A DNA stretch of 11,382 nt from Chloroflexota bacterium (GTDB lineage: Bacteria > Chloroflexota > Dehalococcoidia > JACQTR01). The DNA lies in assembly GCA_016210705.1 (NCBI GenBank), contig JACQTR010000070.1:1-11382 (forward strand), written 5' to 3'. The translations under genes were made by a program, and so were the position numbers. Positions 1 to 6,903 of the stretch are shown here, one piece after another. How positions within the stretch are numbered: position 1 is the first letter of the stretch; each line of letters starts with the position of its first letter. The notes beneath the pieces are model-generated. The model was not told where the DNA came from. It saw only the letters and a list, made by a program, of their open reading frames with translations, and did not search any database.

Positions 1-25
1 GTACTAATGGTCGAGGGCTTGACCT
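1..25 (+). rRNA. 23S ribosomal RNA, 3' end (partial)
   Basis: The window opens inside the conserved 3' terminus of 23S rRNA: GTACTAATGG, then TCGAGGGCTTGACC, matches the closing bases of bacterial 23S genes (usually followed by one or two pyrimidines). The rest of the gene lies left of the window. The exact mature end is uncertain by a few bases. About 24 nt of spacer separate it from the tRNA. Confidence 0.88.
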
Positions 26-49
26 ACATTGTACCATGGGCCCAAACGA

Positions 50-121
<72 letters not shown>

Positions 122-144
122 GAAAAAGGCATTGACACAAATCC

Positions 145-262
145 CCCTGGTGGTTTGAGCGGGGTGGTTCCACCCGTTCCCTTCCCGAACACGGAAGTGA
201 AACGCCCCAGCGCCAACGATACTGAGGGGGCAACCCTTTGGTAAAATAGGTCACTGCCAGGG
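145..262 (+). rRNA. rrf: 5S ribosomal RNA
   Basis: The sequence is about 118 nt, the normal size for bacterial 5S. The ends pair as helix I: CCCTGGT at 145-151 with GCCAGGG at 256-262. Inside are the diagnostic loop segments CCGTTCCCTTCCCGAACACGG and GAAGTGAAACGCCCCAGCGCC, followed by the usual GGTAAAATAGGTC stretch before the 3' strand of helix I. The gene is immediately followed by a terminator, so it ends the rRNA operon. The ends are set by base pairing and may be off by one or two bases. Confidence 0.96.
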
Positions 263-303
263 AAGAAAAGGACTCGATGTAAAAGTTGAGTCCTTTTCTT
301 TTT
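263..303 (+). terminator. Rho-independent terminator of the rRNA operon
   Basis: A perfect 13-bp inverted repeat (AAGAAAAGGACTC at 263-275, GAGTCCTTTTCTT at 288-300) closes a 12-nt loop and runs into further T residues to 303. It begins directly after the last base of 5S, so it is the natural end of the rRNA transcript. The A-rich 5' arm could also let it act in part on transcription from the other side. Confidence 0.93.
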
Positions 304-336
304 GATAGGGCCATGGTAGAATGAAATTCCCAGGTG

Positions 337-363
337 TTGCATTTTATGCGGTCATGGTATAAT
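337..363 (+). promoter_or_regulatory. Sigma-70-type extended -10 promoter for the S1-clpC unit
   Basis: TATAAT at 358-363 is a perfect -10 box and is preceded by TGG (an extended -10, TGnTATAAT). A weaker -35-like TTGCAT lies at 337-342 with a short 15-bp spacer, which is tolerable given the extended -10. Transcription would start near 370, leaving a leader of about 14 nt before the ATG at 384. A similar but poorer extended -10 (TGGTAGAAT, hexamer at 317-322) lies 41 bp upstream. I see no CIRCE or CtsR-type operator here, so there is no sequence sign of classical heat-shock repressor control. Confidence 0.72.
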
Positions 364-383
364 AAGGTAAGCCTACAAGGCAA

Positions 384-1604
384 ATGAGGATTGCCGTGTC
401 GAGGGATGTAAGCGCTAATGCCCCGGGGGAGCCAAATCCAGAGGCTATGGAGCAGCTCCTAGAAGATGACAATCACCTTCACCGAAGCCTGCGCCGAGGT
501 AACATATTGAAAGGTGTAGTTGTGAAAGTGGATCGTGATGCGGTGCTGGTGGACGTAGGTTTAAAATCTGAGGGCGTTATCCCCAGCCAGGAGATGCAAT
601 CGCTGGGGCCAGTACCAGTATCTCGGGTTCAGATAGGAGACGAGATTCTAGCATACGTATTGCGCCCCGAAAATGAAGAGGGGCAAGTTGTACTATCCCT
701 GGATCGAGCTCGGGGGGAAAAGGGCTGGCACACCTTAGAACGCTGTTTGGAAAAGGGAGAGAGCTTAGAGGTGAAGGTTACCGGGTTTAATCGGGGGGGG
801 CTCTTGGCGGATATAGATGGAGTTCGGGGTTTTGTGCCCGCGTCTCAACTGGGACTGTCAGCGCACCCAAAGACAGAGGGCGATGAACACTTGGTGGCGA
901 TGGTCGGTGAAACTTTGTGGGTCAAGGTCATAGAGCTGGATCGTCGACAGAATAGGGTTATTTTGTCAGCGCGAGCCGCCTACGAAGAGCGGCGCAATGA
1001 GCAGCGAGAGCGAATCTTAGCCGAGCTTAAAGAAGGAGAAATCCTCCGGGGTAGAGTTAGTGGGATCAGCAATTTTGGTATCTTTGTCGATTTGGGAGGG
1101 GTTGATGGTCTGGTTCATCTCTCTGAGCTTTCCTGGGAACGAGGTAGGGCACCCCAGGAGCTATACAAAATAGGGGACGAAGTAGAGGTATACGTCCTAA
1201 AGGTGGACCCTCAAACCAAGCGCATTGCCTTGAGTTTGCGGCTCGCCCAAACGGAGCCTTGGGATCGGTTGATGGAAAGGTACGAAGAGGGCCAATTGGT
1301 CACTGGAACAATTACCAAGTTGGTGTCTTTTGGTGCCTTTGCCCGGGTAGAGGGCCATGTGGAGGGCTTGATCCATATCTCCGAGCTGGCGGATCGTAGG
1401 GTTGTTCACCCTAGAGAAGTGATAAAAGAGGGGGATGTGCTGCCCCTCAAGATCCTTAGGATCGAGCGGGAGCGGCATCGCCTAGCTCTTAGCCTACGCC
1501 AAGCCCAGGGGGAGGATAGGCCAGACCTTCAGGCCAATTTAACACCAGCCGAGAACCCCCCGGGGGAGGCTGCGGCGGGAGGGGAACATGTCAGAACGAT
1601 TTGA
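384..1604 (+). CDS. rpsA: Four-S1-domain RNA-binding protein (ribosomal protein S1 family)
   Basis: The protein has 406 aa with four OB-fold S1 repeats at about residues 38-107, 124-198, 216-286 and 302-372, each starting near a G-x-hydrophobic strand and ending in an LS-x-R type motif. Repeat 3 is the most canonical (NFGIFVDLGG, then GLVHLSEL); repeat 4 has SFGAFARV and GLIHISEL. Four repeats resemble the short S1 homologues of Gram-positive and related bacteria rather than the six of E. coli S1. The expected role is mRNA binding on the 30S subunit or a related RNA-chaperone function. The C-terminal 30 residues are a low-complexity Pro/Ala/Gly tail. The ATG at 384 is preceded by AAGG at 377-380 and fits the promoter. 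An alternative ATG at 447 would remove 21 poorly structured residues. The gene overlaps clpC by 17 nt, which implies translational coupling. Whether it is the cell's main S1 cannot be told from this window. Confidence 0.9.
   Translation: MRIAVSRDVSANAPGEPNPEAMEQLLEDDNHLHRSLRRGNILKGVVVKVDRDAVLVDVGLKSEGVIPSQEMQSLGPVPVSRVQIGDEILAYVLRPENEEGQVVLSLDRARGEKGWHTLERCLEKGESLEVKVTGFNRGGLLADIDGVRGFVPASQLGLSAHPKTEGDEHLVAMVGETLWVKVIELDRRQNRVILSARAAYEERRNEQRERILAELKEGEILRGRVSGISNFGIFVDLGGVDGLVHLSELSWERGRAPQELYKIGDEVEVYVLKVDPQTKRIALSLRLAQTEPWDRLMERYEEGQLVTGTITKLVSFGAFARVEGHVEGLIHISELADRRVVHPREVIKEGDVLPLKILRIERERHRLALSLRQAQGEDRPDLQANLTPAENPPGEAAAGGEHVRTI
1577..1584 (+). promoter_or_regulatory. Shine-Dalgarno site for clpC inside the S1 gene
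   Basis: GGGAGGGG lies 3 nt before the ATG at 1588 (its GGAGG core at 1578-1582 lies 5 nt before). It is embedded in the last codons of the S1 gene, whose TGA stop at 1602-1604 lies inside clpC. This settles the clpC start and implies that ribosomes finishing S1 can reinitiate on clpC. Confidence 0.8.
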
Positions 1605-4050
1605 TAAATTTACCGAGCGAGCCCGTAAGGTCCTCACTTTGGCTCAAGAAGAAGCCCAACGCTTCAATCACAATTATATAGGTACTGAACATATTCTGTT
1701 GGGCTTGATCCGGGAGGGAGATGGAGTAGCGGCCAGGGTTTTAGCCAACTTGGGGGTGGACCTAAACAAGGTCCGCTCAGCAGTGGAGTTCATCATAGGC
1801 AAAGGGGAACGGCCCCTCCCTGGTGACATCGGACTCACTCCTAGGGCCAAAAGGGTTATCGAGCTGGCAGTAGACGAGGCCCGCCGCTTAAATCACCACT
1901 ATATAGGCACCGAACATCTCCTTCTGGGCCTAGTTCGAGAGGGAGAAGGGATCGCCGCTAGTGTCCTGGAAAGCCTAGGCGTAAATTTGGAGCGGGTCCG
2001 TGGCGAGGTAGGACATATTCTCAGCCAGGGAATGCCTGCTGCTCACCCCGGAGTTCGTGCTTCAACCCGCACCCCTACGGTAGACCAACTGGGTATCGAT
2101 CTTACGGCAGCCTCCCGAGCTGGCAAGTTAGACCCCGTCATTGGCAGGGCCAAAGAGATCGAACGGGTGATCCAGATCCTGAGCCGTCGCACTAAAAATA
2201 ACCCCGTCCTCATTGGGGAACCGGGGGTTGGCAAAACGGCCATCGCCGAGGCCATAGCACATCGCATCATAGCCGGAGATGTTCCCGAAACTTTGCGCGG
2301 GAAGCGGCTGCTGACTTTAGACATTGGCTCCCTAGTGGCCGGCACTAAATACCGTGGAGAGTTCGAGGAGAGGCTCAAGAAAGTCATCGAAGAAATAAAG
2401 AGCGCGGGCAACTGCATCCTGTTTATCGATGAGCTCCATACCTTAGTGGGGGCCGGCGCGGCTGAAGGGGCAGTGGATGCCGCCAATATCCTAAAGCCTC
2501 ACTTGGCTAGGGGTGAACTCCAATGCATCGGTGCCACCACATTAGACGAATATCGCAAATACGTGGAGCGAGACGCGGCCTTGGAGCGCCGCTTCCAGCC
2601 TATTTTAGTAGATGAGCCCACCATAGAGGAAACTATAGAGATCCTAAGGGGGGTCAAAGATCGTTATGAGTCTCACCATCGTTTGACCATCAGTGATGCC
2701 GCCCTTAAAGCGGCGGCGGAGCTAGCGGCCCGCTATATAGCTGATCGCTATTTGCCTGATAAAGCCATCGACCTGGTGGATGAGGCCGCCTCACGAGTAC
2801 GCATTCACCAAATCGTGACCCCGCCTACTATTAAGGAGGCAGAGAAGGCCTTAGAGGTAGTTAGGAAAGATAAAGAAGCCGCCATTGCAGATCAGCAGTA
2901 CGAGTACGCCGCTGAACTGCGGGATCGGGAGGTAAAACTCTCGCAAAAGATGGACCAAATGGCCCAGGGTTGGGAAGAGGAGCAGAAACAAGAAGAGACG
3001 GTTGTGACCGAGGAGAACATAGCCGAGGTAGTAAGCATGTGGACAGGTATTCCCGTATCCCGCATTGCCAGTGAGGAATCCAGCCGCCTTCTACAGATGG
3101 AAGAGGCCCTCCATCGGCGCATCGTGGGCCAAGATGAGGCCATCACGCTGGTTTCTAAGGCAGTGCGACGGGCTCGAGCTGGCCTCAAAGATCCCCGGCG
3201 GCCCATCGGCAGCTTTATATTCCTGGGCCCGACAGGCGTAGGTAAAACGGAGTTGGTTCGGGCCTTGGCCGAGTTCATGTTCGGCAGCGAAGAATCCATG
3301 ATCAGATTGGACATGTCGGAGTTCATGGAGCGCCACGCCGTGGCTCGGTTGGTGGGAGCTCCTCCTGGTTATGTGGGCTATGAGGAGGGTGGCCAATTGA
3401 CGGAGGCGGTAAGACGAAAGTCCTATTGTGCCATCCTTTTGGACGAGATCGAAAAGGCCCATCCCGACGTGTTCAACATATTACTCCAGATCTTCGATGA
3501 CGGTCATCTCACCGACGCAAAGGGACGCCGCGTGGATTTCCGCAACTGCGTCATCGTCATGACCAGCAACATCGGCGCTGAGTACATCCGGCGCAACATG
3601 ACTTTGGGCTTTGCCATCCGTAGCGATGAGGTCAAAACAGCGGAACGAGCCTACGACAAGATGAAGGAGAAAGTCTTAGATGAGTTGAAGAAGACTTTCC
3701 GTCCTGAGTTCCTCAACCGTATCGATGGGGTCGTGGTCTTCCACGCCCTAGCCCGAGATCACATACGTCAGATAGTGGACCTCATGTTGGGTCAAGTGGA
3801 GCAACAGTTGTTACCGAAAGGAATTCACCTAGAGGTGACAGCGGAGGCCAAAGACCTCTTGGGGGAGAAAGGCTTTGACGAGGTCTTCGGAGCCCGCCCC
3901 TTGCGCCGAGTAATTCAAAACCTAGTGGAAGACCCCCTCTCCGAAGGTCTGTTAGAGGGGAAGTTCCAAGATGGTGATACAGTGGTGGTGAACTGCGAGG
4001 GAGATGAGATCAAATTAGGCTCGGTGGCCTTAGCTAATGCGGGGCCTTAG
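1588..4050 (+). CDS. clpC: ATP-dependent Clp protease ATPase subunit ClpC
   Basis: This is an 820-aa Hsp100 unfoldase that feeds substrates to the ClpP peptidase in the cytosol. It has two N-terminal Clp repeats (about 6-70 and 82-146, each with a HxYIGTEH motif). AAA+ module 1 has Walker A GEPGVGKT (210-217) and Walker B ILFIDE (277-282). A short middle segment with a UVR-like coiled coil (about 425-465) marks ClpC rather than ClpB. AAA+ module 2 has Walker A GPTGVGKT (547-554), Walker B AILLDE (615-620) and sensor-2 GAR (768-770). LGF at 673-675 fits the ClpP-docking loop of the [LIVMP]-G-[FL] type, so this is a protease partner and not a stand-alone disaggregase. All catalytic motifs are intact and the length is normal. 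No ctsR, mcsA or mcsB sits beside it; an S1-family gene occupies the upstream position. ClpP is not in the window. Confidence 0.98.
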   Translation: MSERFDKFTERARKVLTLAQEEAQRFNHNYIGTEHILLGLIREGDGVAARVLANLGVDLNKVRSAVEFIIGKGERPLPGDIGLTPRAKRVIELAVDEARRLNHHYIGTEHLLLGLVREGEGIAASVLESLGVNLERVRGEVGHILSQGMPAAHPGVRASTRTPTVDQLGIDLTAASRAGKLDPVIGRAKEIERVIQILSRRTKNNPVLIGEPGVGKTAIAEAIAHRIIAGDVPETLRGKRLLTLDIGSLVAGTKYRGEFEERLKKVIEEIKSAGNCILFIDELHTLVGAGAAEGAVDAANILKPHLARGELQCIGATTLDEYRKYVERDAALERRFQPILVDEPTIEETIEILRGVKDRYESHHRLTISDAALKAAAELAARYIADRYLPDKAIDLVDEAASRVRIHQIVTPPTIKEAEKALEVVRKDKEAAIADQQYEYAAELRDREVKLSQKMDQMAQGWEEEQKQEETVVTEENIAEVVSMWTGIPVSRIASEESSRLLQMEEALHRRIVGQDEAITLVSKAVRRARAGLKDPRRPIGSFIFLGPTGVGKTELVRALAEFMFGSEESMIRLDMSEFMERHAVARLVGAPPGYVGYEEGGQLTEAVRRKSYCAILLDEIEKAHPDVFNILLQIFDDGHLTDAKGRRVDFRNCVIVMTSNIGAEYIRRNMTLGFAIRSDEVKTAERAYDKMKEKVLDELKKTFRPEFLNRIDGVVVFHALARDHIRQIVDLMLGQVEQQLLPKGIHLEVTAEAKDLLGEKGFDEVFGARPLRRVIQNLVEDPLSEGLLEGKFQDGDTVVVNCEGDEIKLGSVALANAGP

Positions 4051-4152
4051 CAGGGTTTTAGGTTAGGCACGTTGCGTCCCGCGTTGCCACTCTGGGCTGA
4101 GATCATATCGATGCTGAGGAAACAGTTTCAATATTAGGGATACAGTTTAATT

Positions 4153-4189
4153 CATTGGGGAAAGCCTAACGCTTTCCCCAATGTTTTTT
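4153..4189 (+). terminator. Rho-independent terminator after clpC
   Basis: A perfect 13-bp stem (CATTGGGGAAAGC at 4153-4165, GCTTTCCCCAATG at 4171-4183) closes a 5-nt CTAAC loop and is followed by six T residues (4184-4189). It closes the S1-clpC transcript about 100 nt after the clpC stop. In the stretch between the stop and the hairpin (4051-4152) I see no gene, RNA or convincing motif. Confidence 0.95.
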
Positions 4190-4229
4190 AATACGTTTCT
4201 TAAAATTCTACCAACTGGAATAGGGGTAA

Positions 4230-4346
4230 GGAACTACGGCTCTTTCGCGCACCCTAGCATCTAAACGTCCTTATTACGGCTGGTATATCGTAGCCTTAGC
4301 CTTTCTATCAGGCCTAATTTCGGGAATCCAGGCCTATGCCACAGGT
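4230..4346 (+). other. Start-less in-frame coding segment: first transmembrane helix of the MFS transporter
   Basis: After an in-frame TAA at 4227-4229, the frame of the downstream transporter is open for 39 codons. It encodes a basic stretch (S-K-R-P), then YYGWYIVALAFLSG and a hydrophobic helix, joining directly to the annotated protein. YYGWYIV is what MFS family members of this type carry at TM1, so the segment is clearly part of the gene, yet it has no ATG, GTG or TTG. A purine-rich GGGGTAAGGA at 4223-4232 looks like a ribosome site. The closest candidate after it is ACG at 4236 (reading T-A-L-S, or M-A-L-S if ATG). Either a rare start codon is used, or the start was lost by mutation or sequence error. 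I find no convincing -35/-10 pair in 4190-4346. Confidence 0.7.
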
Positions 4347-5531
4347 GTGTTTCTTAAACCCATGTCCGCAGATCTGAATTGGAGCCGATCGTCGTTTACC
4401 GCTGTACAATCGATAGGCACGCTAGTTATGGGCTTGCTAGGCCCCTTTTTAGGCTCCACCTTGGATCGCAGAGGCGGGAAGGCTATCATGATTTTCGGAG
4501 CTTTGGTTCTGGGTAGCGGTCTTATGGCCTTAAGTCAGGTGCATTCTTTGTGGCAATTCTATTTAATAAGGGGTTTAGTGGTCACAGTAGGCATGCTATG
4601 CATGGGAAACTTGGTGGTTAATGTTGCCGTTTCTAATTGGTTTGTAAAGAAGCGAGGCCGAGCCATAGCTTTTGGCGCTATGGGCGTATCCATGGGAGGC
4701 ATAATCCTTATCCCTTTGACTCAATTCCTAATATCCACTTTAGGGTGGAGGACTACTTGGGTAGTTTATGGCTTCATGGCCTGGGCAGTGATCATTGTTC
4801 CAACGGCTCTTTTCATGGCACGGAGACCTGAGGATGTAGGATTAAATCCTGATGGTGAACGAAAGGCAAATGCTACCCCTTCTAGGCAGGCATTATTGGC
4901 CCCAAGAACCAACCCTGAGGCGAGCTGGACGCGACGTGAAGCGGTGAAAACTTCGGCCCTTTGGCTGCTTATGGTCAGTTTTGGCTTAGCTTTTATGGCG
5001 GTAGGAGCCATGCTAATGCATCTCTTTCCTTACCTTACTGATATTGGGTTTTCCGGTAAGGCAGCTGCCACAATGTTGATGTTTCAATCGTTAATGGCCT
5101 TCTTTTCCAAGCCATTATGGGGTTTATTGGTAGAACGGGTTCATGCCCGCTACTGTTCTATGGCCGTATTCTTCATGGCCTCAGTAGCCATTTTTTTGCT
5201 TCTGGCGCTCGGAAAATCTGGGATGGTTTATTTGGCCCTAGCTCTCTTTGGCATATCTTTCGGAGGCTTTGTCCCCCTTCAAGAGGTGGTCTGGGCCAAT
5301 TATTTTGGCCGCCTGACCTTGGGGGCGGTGCGCAGCATTGCCATGCCCTTCTCCATCGTGACCAGTGCTGGTGGGCCGCTCTTCGCTGGTTACATCTATG
5401 ATACTACCGGTAGTTATAAATCAGCTTTCATTACTTTCGCGATAATTTACCTAGTTAGCACTTTATTGATATCTCGGGCAAGGCCGCCTCAAAGGGCAGT
5501 AGCGGCTCAATTGATTCCCGCTCAAGGCTAA
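4347..5531 (+). CDS. MFS transporter, OFA/monocarboxylate-like
   Basis: This is an integral membrane permease of the major facilitator superfamily with 394 aa from the first canonical start (GTG), or about 431 aa if the upstream segment is included. Visible signs are a motif-A-like loop (STLDRRGGK, about 37-45), W-F-x-K-K-R-G-R-A at about 98-106 after TM4, and a central hydrophilic loop at about 158-200. A second six-helix half contains FPYLTDIGFS and a conserved NYFGRLTLGAVRS segment near 318-330, as in transporters of the oxalate/formate or monocarboxylate-like group. From the GTG, only about 11 helices are present because TM1 lies upstream without a start codon, and no good ribosome site precedes the GTG. 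The substrate is unknown; an organic anion is a family-level guess. The stop lies 4 nt before radA. It is separated from clpC by a strong terminator. Confidence 0.85.
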   Translation: MFLKPMSADLNWSRSSFTAVQSIGTLVMGLLGPFLGSTLDRRGGKAIMIFGALVLGSGLMALSQVHSLWQFYLIRGLVVTVGMLCMGNLVVNVAVSNWFVKKRGRAIAFGAMGVSMGGIILIPLTQFLISTLGWRTTWVVYGFMAWAVIIVPTALFMARRPEDVGLNPDGERKANATPSRQALLAPRTNPEASWTRREAVKTSALWLLMVSFGLAFMAVGAMLMHLFPYLTDIGFSGKAAATMLMFQSLMAFFSKPLWGLLVERVHARYCSMAVFFMASVAIFLLLALGKSGMVYLALALFGISFGGFVPLQEVVWANYFGRLTLGAVRSIAMPFSIVTSAGGPLFAGYIYDTTGSYKSAFITFAIIYLVSTLLISRARPPQRAVAAQLIPAQG

Positions 5532-5535
5532 AAAG

Positions 5536-6903
5536 ATGGCCAAAGGGCACAGCAAAACAATATTCTTATGTCAACAATGTGGAGCTGAGAGCCCGAAATG
5601 GCTGGGGCGATGCCCTTCTTGTCAAGAGTGGAATAGCTTTATTGAGGCGTTGCCTCATCCATTCCCTGAGGGTGGAGCCAAACCTATCTGGGGTGGAGGT
5701 ACACCACAAAAGCTACTTAACTTGGCTATTGATGAAGCCCAGCGCCTAACTCTCTCTTGGGAAGAGCTTAACAGGGTTCTGGGGGGAGGCATTGTACCTG
5801 GCTCTGTGGTACTTCTTAGTGGCGACCCAGGTATTGGCAAATCCACCCTCCTTCTCCAGATGACCAGTCTAGCGGCTAAGGAGGAGCGAAGGGTCCTCTA
5901 CGTTTCGGGGGAGGAATCTCTACCTCAAATAAAATTGCGTGCCGATCGCTTGGGGCTGGGAGGAGACAACCTTTATCTCCTTTCCGAAACTGATGTAGAG
6001 GTTCTTTTGGAGCGCGCCGAGGAGTTGGCCCCTTCCCTAATTGCTGTGGACTCAATACAGGCGGTTTACCTAGAGCCTATAGCCTCACCAGCGGGGAGCA
6101 TAAACCAGGTGCGCGAGTGCACCCAACGCTTAGTACGCTGGGCTAAAGGGAGAAATGTTCCTTGTTTCATAGCGGGCCACGTAACCAAGGAGGGAACTGT
6201 GGCTGGGCCTAAGGCCCTGGAGCATATAGTGGACGTGGTGCTCTATCTGGAGGGAGAGCCCTCTGGGAGCCTCCGACTCTTGCGTAGCGTCAAGAATCGT
6301 TTCGGCTCCACCAACGAGGTCGGGGTGTTTGAAATGGGCCATAACGGCCTGGCCGAGGTGCCAAACCCATCCCTAGCTTTGCTGGCGGAGCGAGCCAAAG
6401 GAGGCATTGGTTCAGCTATCGTTCCCACCATGGAGGGAACACGCCCCCTCCTGGTGGAGATTCAAGCCTTGACCAATCCCACCCCCTTCGGTCTGCCACG
6501 GCGCATTGCTAATGGTCTTGATTACAACCGTCTGCTTATGATCTCGGCCGTCCTTAGCCAACGGGTAGGGCTACCCCTTGCTCACCAAGATGTCATGGTA
6601 AGCGCAGTCGGTGGTCTTAAGGTCAGCGAGCCCGCCGCCGACCTAACCCTGGCTCTAGCTATTGCCTCTAGCCTCCATCAAGTGGCGGTAAGCCCAGATC
6701 TGGTAGCCTTAGGAGAGGTGGGATTAAGTGGGGAATTGAGAACGGTTAGGCAAGGAGAAAGACGGATTAGCGAGGCTGCCAAACTAGGGTTTTCTCGCTG
6801 TCTCCTGCCCCGCTCTATGGCCCTCCGTACTTCTTCATCGACGGGAATGGAGCTACTAGGGGTTACCACCCTTGCCGAGGCTTTGAAGCAAGCCCTTGGC
6901 TAA
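5536..6903 (+). CDS. radA: DNA repair protein RadA (Sms)
   Basis: The 455-aa protein has full-length RadA architecture. An N-terminal zinc finger has CQQC (12-15) and CPSC (26-29). A RecA-like ATPase core has Walker A GDPGIGKS (96-103) and Walker B LIAVDS (168-173), followed by the RadA-specific KNRFG motif (253-257) shortly after. A Lon/S16-like C-terminal domain spans about 345-450. RadA is a hexameric DnaB-like helicase that drives branch migration in homologous recombination and recombinational repair. AAGG at 5524-5527 lies 8 nt before the ATG. The gene follows the MFS gene by 4 nt with no room for its own promoter, so it is probably co-transcribed. In Firmicutes radA commonly lies right after clpC; here a transporter is interposed. 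Its stop overlaps that of the convergent rodA. Confidence 0.98.
   Translation: MAKGHSKTIFLCQQCGAESPKWLGRCPSCQEWNSFIEALPHPFPEGGAKPIWGGGTPQKLLNLAIDEAQRLTLSWEELNRVLGGGIVPGSVVLLSGDPGIGKSTLLLQMTSLAAKEERRVLYVSGEESLPQIKLRADRLGLGGDNLYLLSETDVEVLLERAEELAPSLIAVDSIQAVYLEPIASPAGSINQVRECTQRLVRWAKGRNVPCFIAGHVTKEGTVAGPKALEHIVDVVLYLEGEPSGSLRLLRSVKNRFGSTNEVGVFEMGHNGLAEVPNPSLALLAERAKGGIGSAIVPTMEGTRPLLVEIQALTNPTPFGLPRRIANGLDYNRLLMISAVLSQRVGLPLAHQDVMVSAVGGLKVSEPAADLTLALAIASSLHQVAVSPDLVALGEVGLSGELRTVRQGERRISEAAKLGFSRCLLPRSMALRTSSSTGMELLGVTTLAEALKQALG

Noticed and set aside
320..383. CIRCE or CtsR operator upstream of the S1-clpC unit
   Set aside because: I looked for TTAGCACTC/GAGTGCTAA and GGTCAAA tandem repeats and found neither.
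2043..3462. Long minus-strand open frames opposite clpC
   Set aside because: They are low-complexity Ser/Arg/Pro shadows of a strongly conserved gene on the other strand, with no ribosome sites or family motifs.
4181..4264. Short open frame from ATG at 4181 that might supply the missing start of the MFS gene by frameshift
   Set aside because: The ATG lies in the terminator stem, the frame differs from the transporter, it ends at TAA 4262-4264, and the peptide looks non-coding.
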